Assembly: GCA_009733775.1 (NCBI GenBank)
Contig: WOGZ01000090.1
Span: forward strand, 1 to 64,000
Direction of reading: 5' to 3'
Source: Alectoria sarmentosa
Taxonomy: Eukaryota; Ascomycota; Lecanoromycetes; Lecanorales; Parmeliaceae
DNA length: 64,000 nucleotides
This document shows positions 11,069 to 22,593 of the stretch, piece after piece (position 1 is the first letter of the stretch; each line of letters begins with the position of its first letter). The position numbers were made by a program, and so were the translations under genes. The notes under the pieces are model-generated. The model was not told where the DNA came from, searched no databases, and saw nothing but the letters and a program-made list of their open reading frames with translations.

Positions 11069-12119
11069 GCCCTTCAACCCCATCCCATCCCATCCCATCA
11101 TAGCTTCCCCTTCTCCGGAAACAAAAAGGCCGTAAAAATTGACCTCACAAAAGCAAAAAAAAACGCCTAAATCAGCATCTTCCACCTCGTCCACTCCAAC
11201 CCCAACGTCCTCTCCACCGCCGCCACCGAAGCCCCCTCCCCCTACCCCGGGGTCTTTCCTACCTCCAATCCGCCTCCCAAACCCCCTCCATCGACATTCG
11301 CCCTCCTCAGACCTCCTGATCGCCTCGACGGGCGGCGGCCAGGAGCGCAAAGCGCGCCCTTTCTGACCCCTGCTGGAGGGAAAGTCCCGGCCAAATTGAG
11401 GTAACGAGGAAGCTACGCCGCCGGCTGAAGCTTGCGGCGTTAATGGCGGGGGCGGGCTGGAGCAGGTGTTTCGGGGAGGCGATGCGGGATGAGAGGTGGA
11501 GGGTGTTTGGGGTAGGGTTTGGTGGGGGGGGGGGGGGGGGTGGCGGGGAACGGGGTCTTTTCGATGGGGGGGTTGGTGAAGGGGTTGGAGAGGAGGGAAT
11601 TGAGAGGGTGGCGGAGGTGGTGTGGGATCTGTGGTTGACTGAATGGGTCTCCTATTCGTCTGTCGGTACAGCTGCTGATCTTGACTATATAAAACATGTG
11701 TCCCGATTGCTTCGCTTCAATTCGACATGAATTTCAATATTCGACCCAAAAGTTCACAGCCTTTAAAACTCTCATATCCGCATCTAGCATTGAAATCCTC
11801 CCAGCTTAGATTCTGACATCATCAATCATTTCGTTCGTAAAGCCAAATCCAAGATGCGACAGCATCGAAAATTGTGGTCCGTCACCAATTCCTCTTCGCA
11901 GCTGCTGTATTTCACATAGAATCCACAGATTGAAGTCCGAGATTGCACTCAAAATATAACGATATTGTTCTCAACGGACAACTCCCATGGCCAACCTTGG
12001 CTTTGTTTGACTTCAATGGGAGAATCATCAAGGGGCTGTAGCCAAGACAGCAAGGCCGCGTGCCGGAGCGATTCGCAGACTCAGCGCACTGGCCAAGCTA
12101 TCTATACAATTATCGATCG
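11069..12119. other. Low-complexity intergenic stretch
   Basis: Contains a CATCC-type short repeat (about 11080-11100), C-rich strand-biased sequence (11190-11290, proline-coding if read) and the long G tract listed separately. The open frames here are by-products of this composition. From 11720 to 12119 nothing is recognised. Confidence 0.5.
11524..11540 (+). repeat. Run of 17 G within a G-rich stretch
   Basis: An uninterrupted G17 run flanked by further GGG/GGGG clusters (about 11490-11620). It is a candidate quadruplex-forming or assembly-fragile site. Confidence 0.9.
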
Positions 12120-15100
12120 CTAATCGTCACCAAGCCCGCTTGGCACCATTGAAGAGAGGCGCTTCACCCGGCCATCAGGGGCTTTTTCATTTTCGGGACT
12201 CGTACTGGTGCGACTGTGGTCTGCAATTGCATCCCGCTCCCTCTGTTGCCGATAAAGGACTTCAGCCTCCTCATGCTGTCCCAAATCTCGCAGGTGATCT
12301 GCCAGGAACCACATTGATTTTTTTGCGAGATCACTGTCCGGCCCCAAGACCTTCAATCTGGTCTCGTAGACGTGCCGAAGGAAGGGTATGGCTTCATCCG
12401 ACTCGTTGTTTTGATACTTGATCACGGAAGCGAGGTTGTTCATAACCGTGAGCGTGACGGGGTGCTCCGGTCCCAGCTCTTTGCGGCGCGCTTCGAGCAA
12501 GAAACGGTACTTTTCCTCGGCTTGGGCATATTTCTGTTGCTGTTGAAGTACCCACACGAGCTGCGCGAGACTGTCGAGGGTCCCCGGATGATTCACACCA
12601 AGGACTTTCGATTGGATGCCCACCAATTGCACGTACTTTGCTTCGGCGTCTGAAAAGACTCCTTGCTCACGGTAGGTCAGCGCCAGGTTCCACAGCGTCT
12701 GCAAAGTCTCAACATGCTCGGGTCCATAGTGCACAGTCCTGTAGTCCAATATCTGCTGGTAGATAGGCTCGGTTTCATCATGCTTTCCCTGCTGGCCGAG
12801 CAGAAAAGCCAGGGAATTTAGATTCTCTTGAATTGCTTTCTCGTCTTTGCTGAAAGCCAGTCGAAGCTCCAACTCCTGACGGCGAAGTACCTCGGCTTCC
12901 TCATACCGCTCTTGATCACTAAGTCCCTTGGCGAGATTTTCGAGTGTTTTTAGCCGTTCTGATTCTTTGTTTTCGTCCAAGGAATTGGCTATGTCCAAGG
13001 TCTGACTATCCAGCTCATCTCCTTGTTGAAAATCTCCAGACTTCCTAAGGGCGACCGCGAGGTTGCGCCGAGTCAGCATAGTGTGTGGATGAGTAGGCCC
13101 AATAACTTTCTTCTGCAAATCTAAAACGGTCTTGAAACCGTTTGCCGCCTGTGGGTATTCATTCCTGTCAAAAGCGGAACATGCTAGATTGTGCATGATA
13201 TTGAGGGTGGAAGGGTGGGTCACGCCGAGGATTTCCTGCTCGATACGCAGAGCATCCCCATAGGTGTCTTCTGCTTTCTGACGATTGCCTTGGCGGGCAA
13301 AGACTACTGCTAGATTGCTCAGAGTGATAAGCGTGTCAGGATGGCGATCACCAAGCAATTCCACTCGGTCCTTTAACAAAGCGTTGTACATTTGCTCCGC
13401 TTCATCCAGTCTATCCTGATCTCTGACTGTGCCTGCTAGTTCTCCACGTGTGATGAACACATCTGGGTGGAGACGTCCTAAGACAAGCTCGCCCTTCTCC
13501 AATGCCTCCCGATGTAGCTGCTCAGCTTCCGCAAATCTGCATTGGTGGGAAAGCACACGAGCAACATTGTTCATTGCAATGAAGACGTCCGCCTGGATAT
13601 CGTCGTCTTCTGGCTGCTCGTCCAGCAGTTTCTGCTTTTCAATTAGTTCTCGGCGATGAATTTCCTCGGCTTCTCGGTATTGACCAAGAGTCTGAAGGTC
13701 AGACCCCAAAGCATTTAAGCTCTCAAGTGTGGCCCGATGACCGATGCCGAGCACTTTCTCCCTTGACTTCAAGATCTGCCTCTGTAAGAGCATTGCATCT
13801 TGGTACCTGCCACGTTTATGGATAGTATGTGCATAGCTTGCATTGGCGGACAGCGTATCTGGATGCTCAGAGCCATACAAACGCTCGAAAATTTGCATCG
13901 ACTCCACAGCTCTCAGCTCTGAGGCCTCGTACCTGCCTTGCATCCTGAGGAAGGTTGACATATTGAGTAGTAGAGATGCTTTCGCGTGTAGTGACGTGGC
14001 TTGAATTGCCACAGTACTGGATCGAAGGACAGCTTCCGCATGCGGAAAGTAGATTCTACAGGTGGGCCAAGTCTCAAAGAAGCCGTCTGGAAATCTTTCG
14101 GATACCCTCTGCAATGCTTGTGCTGCTATAAGTTCGCGTTTGTTCTCGTATTCGCTGAGCCAGCCTTGGACAGCCACTGTGACCAGACCGTGAACGTTGC
14201 ATGCAAAGCCGTGCGTATCCAAAGTGACGAGCGAAAATGCTTCCAGTAGGCCCATCGCCTCTTCAAAATCGAACTTATCTTCTTCGTCTGCTATCAACAA
14301 GGAGAATGGAATCCCCTGTTGGTCCAGAAAGCTCATCATCGATAAAAGCTCCGCGGCCCGCGGGTTCTCCGTCTTGATACAGTTGAACGATATCCACCAC
14401 GTAGTCACGACCGACTCTAATGGTCTTGCTTCTCTGCCATGGTAATTGAATCGTTGGCCAAGAAGCCTGATTTTAGTTGATTCGCTGCCGCGATACAATT
14501 TGATGTATTCGGCGACGCTTTTGCGTCTTTTTGCTATGAAAGCTGCGGCTTGGGAGATCGCCAGTGGCAAATAAACCAATTCGCTGAGGAGTTCAAGTTG
14601 CTCGGTCTCTGTGCTCTCATCTCTGATCCTCTGACCAAGCAATGCTTGAGCTTCTTGTGGATCCATCGAGGGTACTATAACTGGAGCTCGATCGAGGTCC
14701 AGGTCCATGCCAATATCCCTACTCCTTGTCGTGTAGAGTACTGAGCCTTTGGAACTTTGGGGGATGTACTCCCTCAAAGCTTTGCCAGCGTCAGTGAAAG
14801 TCTCAAAAAACATGCTGCGGTCATCCACATTGTCAACAATCATTAGCCACCTACACTCATACTTGGCTTCCAGCCAGTCGCGGACAAGCTGAAGTACGTC
14901 TACATTTGGGTCATCTCTGTCCGGTATCTGGCATTCGGAAGCGATGCGCTTATAGGATTCGACGAGTCTTGCTGCATTGCTCGCATGAACCCAGAATACT
15001 GAGGTGGTCGCGGTCCGTCCTCTCTCTCGGTAGGCGTACTCTAGGGCGATCTGGGATTTTCTGCACAATACCCTGCAGTCAGAATTTGCATATAGAGTGT

Positions 15101-15936
15101 TCCAATCGCCATAGACCATGACTTACGTCCAGACATTCAAGACTTCACTTACCCAACACCACCTAGTCCACACAAGACGGCTGTTGGCACAGCATCCGGC
15201 TTGGCTGCAAGCTTAGATTCCACAGCCGACATCACCACAGTACGTCCGACGAAGTCAGGGTTCCGTCCTATGGACACCGTCCATAGGACCTTGTTCAACA
15301 AGCCGGCATTATCGTTGATCTGATCCCTCAAGTCTGCCATGTGCCTTAAATCGCTAAGTAGCGACGTCTGCTCAAGCTGTCGTTCAAGGATTGACACGGT
15401 ATTTGCTTGCACTTGGCTTGATGTGGTTCTTTCACAGAATCAGCAGGAACGACAGCCTGACATGATTTCTAAAGTAGGCAATAGTATGATTTGTGGTTGG
15501 GAAACCTGCAAGCTTACCTCGTATCAGCCTGCAATTGAAGGCTCAAAGTACTAACAAGACTATCCAGAATACCTTGTAGCTCTTCAATCTGATCGGAACG
15601 ATTGAGCGACTTGAACGCTTTTCTTGCACTCTTCGCCCAAGTCTGCTTCTGGCCATCGCTCTTCAGGTCGTCCAAGAAATCCGACAACTTCTGCGCTTGA
15701 GTCTGACAGCGTGCCAGATACTGACCGCTTAAAGTTCCTTGAACAGAAGACTTATTCAGCGAGTCAAGGATATTCAATAGGTTTGAAAGACGGTCGACTT
15801 GGGCGGCGAGCGTTTTCGGGAAGCGGGAGCCTGATGCATATTCCCGTATTCGACCGCATAGCCTGGCGGTGAAATCGATGAATTGGACGACATTAGTAGC
15901 GATACCGAATGCAACAATGGCCTCCGCACCCGACAT
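12120..15936 (-). CDS. NLR-like STAND receptor: SesA-like N-terminus, NB-ARC, TPR repeats
   Basis: Fungal STAND proteins of this layout sense non-self or damage signals and can trigger cell death; the ligand here is unknown. Exons 15936-15518, 15428-15153 and 15060-12120; 1211 aa. Residues 1-140 (MSGAEAIVAFGIATNVVQFI..) form a helical domain resembling fungal SesA/HeLo-like effector domains. The NB-ARC part has the P-loop GLGGVGKS (about 227-234, split by the second intron), Walker B WLMIVDNVDD (about 303-312), a GLPL-like YLPLAISQ (about 395) and an MHD-like VHGLV (about 522). From about 590 to 1180 I count 14 TPR-type units of the LGxxHPxTL kind. They have diverged from one another, unlike the near-identical repeats of fast-evolving fungal NLRs. 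The tail is short and hydrophilic. The start MSGAEAI was preferred over upstream in-frame ATGs because it fits the domain. Confidence 0.9.
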
Positions 15937-16259
15937 TATCTTTGTTGTTGCATAACATATAGAAGCCAATTGATCCAAGGGAAGAGAACTGCGCTGGTGC
16001 ACGAGCAGCTTACGATTCCGAATCAAGCTAGACTGTTCAGTGAGAATCTATGAATGTTGCACCGGAGGAAGACTATAATAACACGGGATGAGAAAAACGT
16101 ATCGATGCAAGGCTTGCGTAGGGAGCAGTTTGGGTGGAGTAACATATCGGACAGCATTTGAATCATGGCATGGTGTCTATCTAGGGTATCGCTTTTTGAC
16201 TATTCAACAACGCCTCGCTATGCCTATCGGTATCCAGCAACACGGAGCTTCCTCAATCA
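15937..16259. promoter_or_regulatory. Upstream region of the NLR-like gene
   Basis: About 320 bp between the NLR start and the CLP1 3' end (both minus strand). No gene is seen; it should hold the NLR promoter and the CLP1 terminator. Confidence 0.4.
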
Positions 16260-17820
16260 TCACATCAAGTCTGAAATCCCCTCAGGCCATGAACCCCAAA
16301 TCATGGCCTTATTTGGCAATCTCCCACCAACGGGTGCAAGCACCTTCAGCTTGTTCTTCTTCTCATCTACGTCCGCAATGTATATAAACCCCATCACGCT
16401 AGCATCACGAATGTTCTCTTGGGTATCTTCGGGGTAGGCGTTCACGATGGTGAGGATCACATTCTGCATCTGTGCGGAGGGTCGAACTTTGTCAAAGATA
16501 GCGGAGTTGCTCTCCTCTGTCACGTCGCCGGGCATTAGCGACTTGAGTAGATCATCGATTGCTGGACGATGTTAGTCAGATCAGATGGTACATTCACGAG
16601 AGACGCCACTCACGCTCGGCCAATTTGTATATGGTCAGCTGGTTGAAGTCGATCTGTTGCGTATGGGGGCTTAACGTGGTATTGGCGTCGCCAAAGAAGT
16701 ACTCTCGGATTTGAGATTGGCGGAGTTGTTGTAGGTATGCTTCGTCTCGATCGACACATCCGCCAGACTTGTCCACTTTGACGACAGCAATGATCTCGCC
16801 AGCGCCGGTCTTCTGGCCGTTAAAGCGTCGGAGCATATCACTGTATAGTCTTTCGGAGCCGAGAACTACCACCGCGCTGACTGCAATAGAAGTGAGCACA
16901 GGGAATCAGATCAGAGGCTCCGTTCCTAAGACTCTTACCTGAGAACTCCGAGACGATGTGCTGGATCATTTCATAGCCGCCTTTGCCCTGACTGATGATA
17001 CCTGGTGTGTCAATGATTACTCCTGTCTCTTTGGCTTCCCCATCATCCTGCAACCGGTTCATCACAGACAAAGCGAGCCGAGTCACAACGGGCTTGTATA
17101 TCAGAGCCTTCTCTTCCGGACTGGCCAGTCCCATATAATATACCAGAGGCAACTTGACAGGCACTTGGCTAGGCCCATTCATTGGACTGCTTCCCCACCC
17201 CTTTTCAACGTCCATGACCGAAGTGAACGTCGTGGCAGAGAGCGTTCCAGGTATGCTCAACAAGCCTTCTTTCGTATCAAGATTGACCACCACGGGTTGT
17301 CGACCAACTTTTGTGGCGTAAGCTGTTATTATCTTGACTAGAGTTGTCTTCCCTGCGTTTTCCGGGCCCACGATTAATACCCGAGGTCCATCTCTTCCTT
17401 GTGAATACGCTGTATCGCGTAGTTTCTCCAGAGCGAAGTGTAAATTTGCATAGATCATCATGGGGGTCTCTTCGGCGATGTAATCGACTTGGCAGTCGCC
17501 GACGACCTCGATGCGACAGCCATGCCAGGTGTAGATGGCTGCTTTGGTTCCTGTGAAGGTGTAGGTCTGTTTGATAGGAAGCTCGGTGCCAAACAGCTCA
17601 GCGGTACCTGAGAGGAGCTGCGAAAAGTTTGTTAGTATTCTCACACTGAAAGAGTAGAAGAGAACACTCGAGCTCAGGACGTGGGACTCCGCACCCGAAC
17701 CTCAACAGTGTTACCAAAAGCAACCTCGAATCTCCATTCTGTCTGTTCTTTGAGCTCATGAACAGTCGGCGATACCACAGTTTCAACAGGAGCTGATAAG
17801 TCAAGACCAGGTAGAGACAT
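16260..17820 (-). CDS. CLP1: mRNA 3'-end processing factor CLP1 (polynucleotide kinase family)
   Basis: Subunit of cleavage factor IA; bridges Pcf11 and the cleavage/polyadenylation machinery in the nucleus. Exons 17820-17695, 17617-16939, 16880-16614 and 16561-16260; 457 aa, close to the yeast length. Seen are the N-terminal beta domain (TEWRFEVAFGNTVEVR, then LLSGTAELFGTELP), KAAIYTWHGCRIEVVG, the P-loop VGPENAGKTT, VVNLDTKEG, IIDTPGIISQGKGGYEMIQH and the C-terminal GFIYIADVDEKKNKLKVLAP. The first donor is the unusual GTGCGG, chosen because it keeps phase and gives the conserved VEVRLLSGTAE join; its acceptor is preceded by a perfect TACTAAC branch site. An in-frame ATG lies further upstream, but MSLPGLDL is the family start. 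Confidence 0.92.
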
Positions 17821-18688
17821 CTTGGAGGTGTCGGCAGGGCCTAGAAGGGTAACCTTCACAGCTTTTGCGGCCCGATTCTTCTCCGGCGTCTCCAGCGCCT
17901 GCGCTTGGAGAGAAGCCAACCTCAGGTCCTTCACTCCCTTCACAAGGCCTTTCAAGCCGAATGATTTCTGCATGTTGGGGGGTGTACGCCAAACTATGAT
18001 CCGCTTGACAGGTCTGATATTCAATGCTATGGTTTTCTGTATCCCAAGCTATGCTGTGTAGATTATGTTTTCGAGGTGACCTTGTCGCTATGCGTATCAG
18101 ATAACAAGGAATGGTGGGGAAGGCCTTACGAGTTGTGACCGCAAAAAGAATCTACTTCTCGTTATGTTGAGAGGTGGCCTTGAGGAGCGTGGGTGAGCGG
18201 AGAGGTCAAGGCACCTTGAGTGATCCAACAGGGCAGAACTATTTTACACTAAGGCAGAACAAGTCTATTATCCTACGATGCAATACGAAGTTCTTCCGGC
18301 CATCTACTACGAGGCTCTTTTTCTTTTGATGTCTCTTGCTTATTATATTCTCGATTACAATCAACCCTCTTCCTGATCCAAAATTCCTCTTGCCCTCGAG
18401 TGTAGACTTTTTTGTTCTCCCTTTCAGTGCTTAATGAGTGCCACCTGCTTGGTTTCGTTTCTCCGTTGACAGACAAGAAACACTATGCACGCGTTTTATG
18501 CGAACTGATACCGATTATCCACCAGTCATCGTTTCAGTCGAAAGCTATGTGCAAATAACAGATGATGACATGGAGGCTAGCTGATGCCTCATAGTGATAA
18601 CATATTTGCATACTCAGTCCATGTATCTCATCAACCGAGCTACAGCACTCTGCTATGCTTTGCCCGACTTGATCACGAATGAAAGATG
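17821..18688. other. Intergenic, CLP1 promoter and DDB1 3' flank
   Basis: About 870 bp without a supported gene. The open frame upstream of the CLP1 ATG on the minus strand (to 18024) is probably leader sequence, as it adds residues absent from the family. Confidence 0.5.
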
Positions 18689-21600
18689 CTAATGCAATCG
18701 TCTCAAACTCTCTACCAGCTCTCTTACGCCTTCTACCCCACCTGCTTTAACGCCCACTTCGCCCAGCTCTCCCACAACACTCTCTTGCAACCCCGTGTTC
18801 AGATCCAAGAATCCTTCAATTAACTCCGCATCTACAAATCGATATGGTTCTTCATTTTCTCTAATCTGGTTCTTGAAAGCTCTGTACGTGTTGAAAGGCA
18901 CATGTCCCAAACTGCTCACCATCGGCGCCAACGCGGCTTGCAAGCGCATCAGCATGTCATGGTGTGTAGGTGCTATTAGTCCAAAGAGATAGATACTACC
19001 CTCTACAGTTCCCATGAACGCTTTCGGCGTCACGGGGGCAGGAGTCCGGCTATCCGTCTCGCTGACTTCAAAAGTGCGGATTCGATTTACCATCTCCCCC
19101 AACCTTATCTCACTAGTGACATCCAGCTTTCGCCTGTCATCGCTCGTTACACCGCCAGTATTCTGATGCAATACCATCAAATTGCCCTCAGCGTCGGCTT
19201 CGAGCCATGTGTCTTCCCCAACATGAGCGACGGCGGTACCCCAAGCCGTTTGATAGTGGCGAGCGGTTTCCGTGAGGGTGTCATCAAGGCCGACGGAACC
19301 TGGGGTGTAGGAGGTGACTGAGACGGATTTCATTAAATCGGCGATTGCGATTTGGGAGCCGTGGATGGCGATGTCGATGGGAGCGGTGGAGGTACGGTAG
19401 GTGGCACGCTTGTGGAGGTGGGAATTTTCGAGGGAATATATCACAACCTATGGAATATGTCAGCTACCCATCTAACTAGGGCTAGGGAATACAATTCCGG
19501 GACGCGTACTGTCTTCACGAGCGCTGCAACAATATTGCCCGAGATAAAGCCAAGGGCTCTGCAGGCGCCTCTGACAGGCAGTTCGGTGATGACTTTCAAG
19601 GTTCGCTCTGAAGTGACAGCGAACACAATGATTCTGCCGCGTATTGAGTCTGGCTCTTCATCGTCCAGATAGGCAGTCCCAACGACGAAGCGTTCGACTA
19701 GCTCGCCGGAATCTTCACGAATGTCGGCTCTGATGACACTTTCCACCAATTCTTCTTCATTGAGAGCGTAAGTGTCAAGTTCTTTGAACAGGACTTCGTC
19801 TGCAAGCTTGAAATGACTCTTTACAACTTCTTGTGATTGACGCAATGATCGGTGTATTGTTCCTATGCCGAATGCTTTCAGCTTGGGTGAGTACGCTAAT
19901 CTTCGTACAGTCTCTCCAACAGGCAGAGTCTGAACGTGTGTGGTGCGCTCTGTATCCACAAGTGCGATCCTGATGTCTTCAGGTGTAGCTATGGCGATGG
20001 CATCAGGGTAGGCCTCGGAATCAAAAGAGCATATGCACGATGCTTCTTCAGCTGTAACGGCGGAATACACGATACGACCCTCAGAGCCGTAGATCAGACT
20101 TGGATGCTCGCAAGTGGCAAAGACATTTGACAGGCCATCACTTCTCGGGAGAGCCTTGAAACTAGCTTGCTGAGTCCCAAGTACGGTGACTTTCTTTGAA
20201 GAAAGTGCGAAGTTGGTGAGGTTGGTGGAAAAGGTGATGACTTCGCCATTCGCCATGGCGATAAACAGCGTCGGTGGCTGTTCTGGAAGAATCTGGGCAA
20301 GCAGGATAGAGCGCGGTACTGAGACTACCTCATCGCTGACAACGACTTTCTGCATTGTTTCCAGAGTATCGATCTTGAGTATTGCAACCACGGCACTCTG
20401 CCAGAAGCCTACTATGCAGATGTCCGACGACAGACGCGGAACATGGAGGCAAGCGATTTGACCGTCCTCGATAAATTGTCTTTTTGCGAGGGCTTTTAAG
20501 TCTTTTTTTAGATCCAGTACAAGGGCTTCCAGACCTTTGACTGACAGCGCAAGATTACGGTCGTTTGCAGACGCGGCCGTGATTGGATGACCATCGGATG
20601 AAGACCACTCGGAGAGAACCACACCACTTTCTGACTCAATCAAGCGAGCCGACGATGCAGTCACTTGGAGCAGGCGGCCATCTGGAAGATCTGCAGCAAG
20701 TAGAGTGCCTTCTGATAATGATAGACTCTTGTATTCCGCTTTTTCTTCCGCCTCTCCGTCTGCTTGGAACTGAAATATCCTTGTCTCGCCAACAAAGGAT
20801 ACAACGAGTAGATCTACACAACCGCTTGAATCGCTTGACCGCAACGAGAAGAGATCCGTGGCATGATCCATTTCTCCCAGTATTGTCAGCACCTCTAAGC
20901 CAACTCCACTTCGGACACTTCGCAGACTACCGTCTTGAAAAGCTCCAGATCCGGTAACGATACGGGCTTGCCCCGAAGAATACTCATTGGTCTGCCCTTC
21001 GCCTGACCGATTGCCCATGTCCATGATGGTGAAATCTAGCACAGGCGCGATGTTCGAGATCGTCTGTACCACTTGAACACCTTGCTCTTGAATTTTGACC
21101 ACTTGCGAGTCCCCTTGATGGGATCCGACGAACACATATCCGCCGTCTAAATAGACAAGTACCGAGGCCCGTGATGTCTGTCCGATGGCATTAAGTTTCC
21201 AGCCTGTGACGTCGCCTCCATTCTCTAGTAGAAGCATCAGGAGGTAGAGCTTCCCAGAGTCATCTGCAATGAGCCATCGTTGATTGTCAACCTGTGCCCA
21301 AGCCACGAATTGCGTTGCTTCTTCCAGAAGATTGCTTAGGATTGTCCCGTTGACATCGTCGAGATACGTTATTGAAGTTTCGGCAAGGATGAGTAGCCCA
21401 TCTGTTCTCTTGTAAGTGTATGAACGATCGTAAAGATTGGAATTACATGCAAGCTGGTGCAGGCACGGCTATGAGATGACTAGACCCAAGCTCCAAATCA
21501 TCTCGGGCGCAAACAACCTTCTCAAGGTCTGCGCTACCTGGTTCCCCACTGCCGCCGGCAGAATATTCCAAACTCCTAACATGCAAGCACACTTTTTGTT

Positions 21601-22238
21601 GGTTGTCTTCGTAGAGAAAGGCGAGCTTCAGATGTTCGGCGTATTGTCGTCGAGGGTGCAAAAAGGTTGAAGATCGGACGAAGAGGTCCGATATTCTTGC
21701 CGGTACAGGATCGCCCAGAGTTCCAGGTTCATCTATGCCCTTCTTCTTGCCCTGCTGGAGTATGGGTAATATAGTAACGATGCCATCGTAAAGTAGAAGC
21801 GCCATGAATCTCCTGGTAGGGTCTATCAAGCATCGATCTTCGGTCTGAGAGTCTCTTGCAGTTTTTTCGGCTTGGTCTTGATAGCTCTTCTCCGTACGTA
21901 ATTGCTGCGTCTGTGAGTCCCACGAGACCGTAAAGTACATATACCGATCTGTACCAACGAAGAGGTGTTCGGTTGAGGCATTGGCCGGATGTAATCTCTC
22001 CAGCATTGTAACCTTACCGTATAGACTTCTTGCATGAGCCAATTCCAAGCCATCTGAAGTTTGGTTGTAGATTTCGAGCCGGTTCGATTTGCTGTTGCAC
22101 GGTCAACTCCGAGCCTCATCCTCGACGTGGAAGGCGAACTCACGCTAAAACCAGTGATTCTTTGCCCGGAGATAAAAGATTGACTTTTATTGCATGCCGC
22201 ACACTCGTACCACGATGTATAGGAGCGAGGTATGCCAT
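18689..22238 (-). CDS. ddb1: DDB1-type beta-propeller adaptor (CUL4-DDB1 ubiquitin ligase)
   Basis: Adaptor of Cullin-4 ligases in nucleotide-excision repair; in Neurospora the orthologue DIM-8 is part of the DIM-5 histone H3K9 methylation complex. Exons 22238-22144, 22091-21447, 21406-19510 and 19447-18689; 1131 aa (human DDB1 is 1140). Conserved pieces are MAYLAPIHRGTSVRHAIK, NRLEIYNQTSDGLELAHARS, DGLLILAETSITYLDDVNG, the propeller motif ARIVTGSGAFQDGSLRSVR followed by GVGLE, and C-terminal YRAFKNQIRENEEP and VDAELIEGFLDL. The second intron (21446-21407) is only 40 nt with weak ends (GTAATT..AAGAG), so that junction is the least certain. The other two are well defined. It shares a 355-bp divergent promoter with RPC37. 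Confidence 0.92.
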
Positions 22239-22593
22239 GATAGTGATGATAGGAACCAGGTTGAGTGGGTAGCAAGGGATGTAGATTTTCTATGAAGCCT
22301 GCAGCAGCTATATACCCCTCCAAGGCCAAGACGCTATGCTCATGAGGCTACTGCTAAAGGCTTCAGGGAACGCCTTCCAACTATGATTGTAGGGAACGAT
22401 AATCTTTTGAGGGACTGATTCAGCAGAGCAATAAGCAAGTATGCGCTTACCGATAATAGCGGCACTAGACGATAAGCATGCATGAACGCGCGGGATGACG
22501 CCCAATTTTGCCGCGTTAATATAATTTTTGGTTTCTGCCCACAAAGTGGCACAAAATATGCCAATTACAAGGGATAAGTCCAAAGCAGCTACC
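22239..22593. promoter_or_regulatory. Divergent promoter of DDB1 and RPC37
   Basis: Only 355 bp separate the two start codons, so one bidirectional nucleosome-free promoter is likely. No specific site was recognised. Confidence 0.5.

Noticed and set aside
11139..11730. Proline-rich and glycine-rich open frames on both strands
   Set aside because: Products of C-rich and G-rich low-complexity DNA; no start context or conserved motif.
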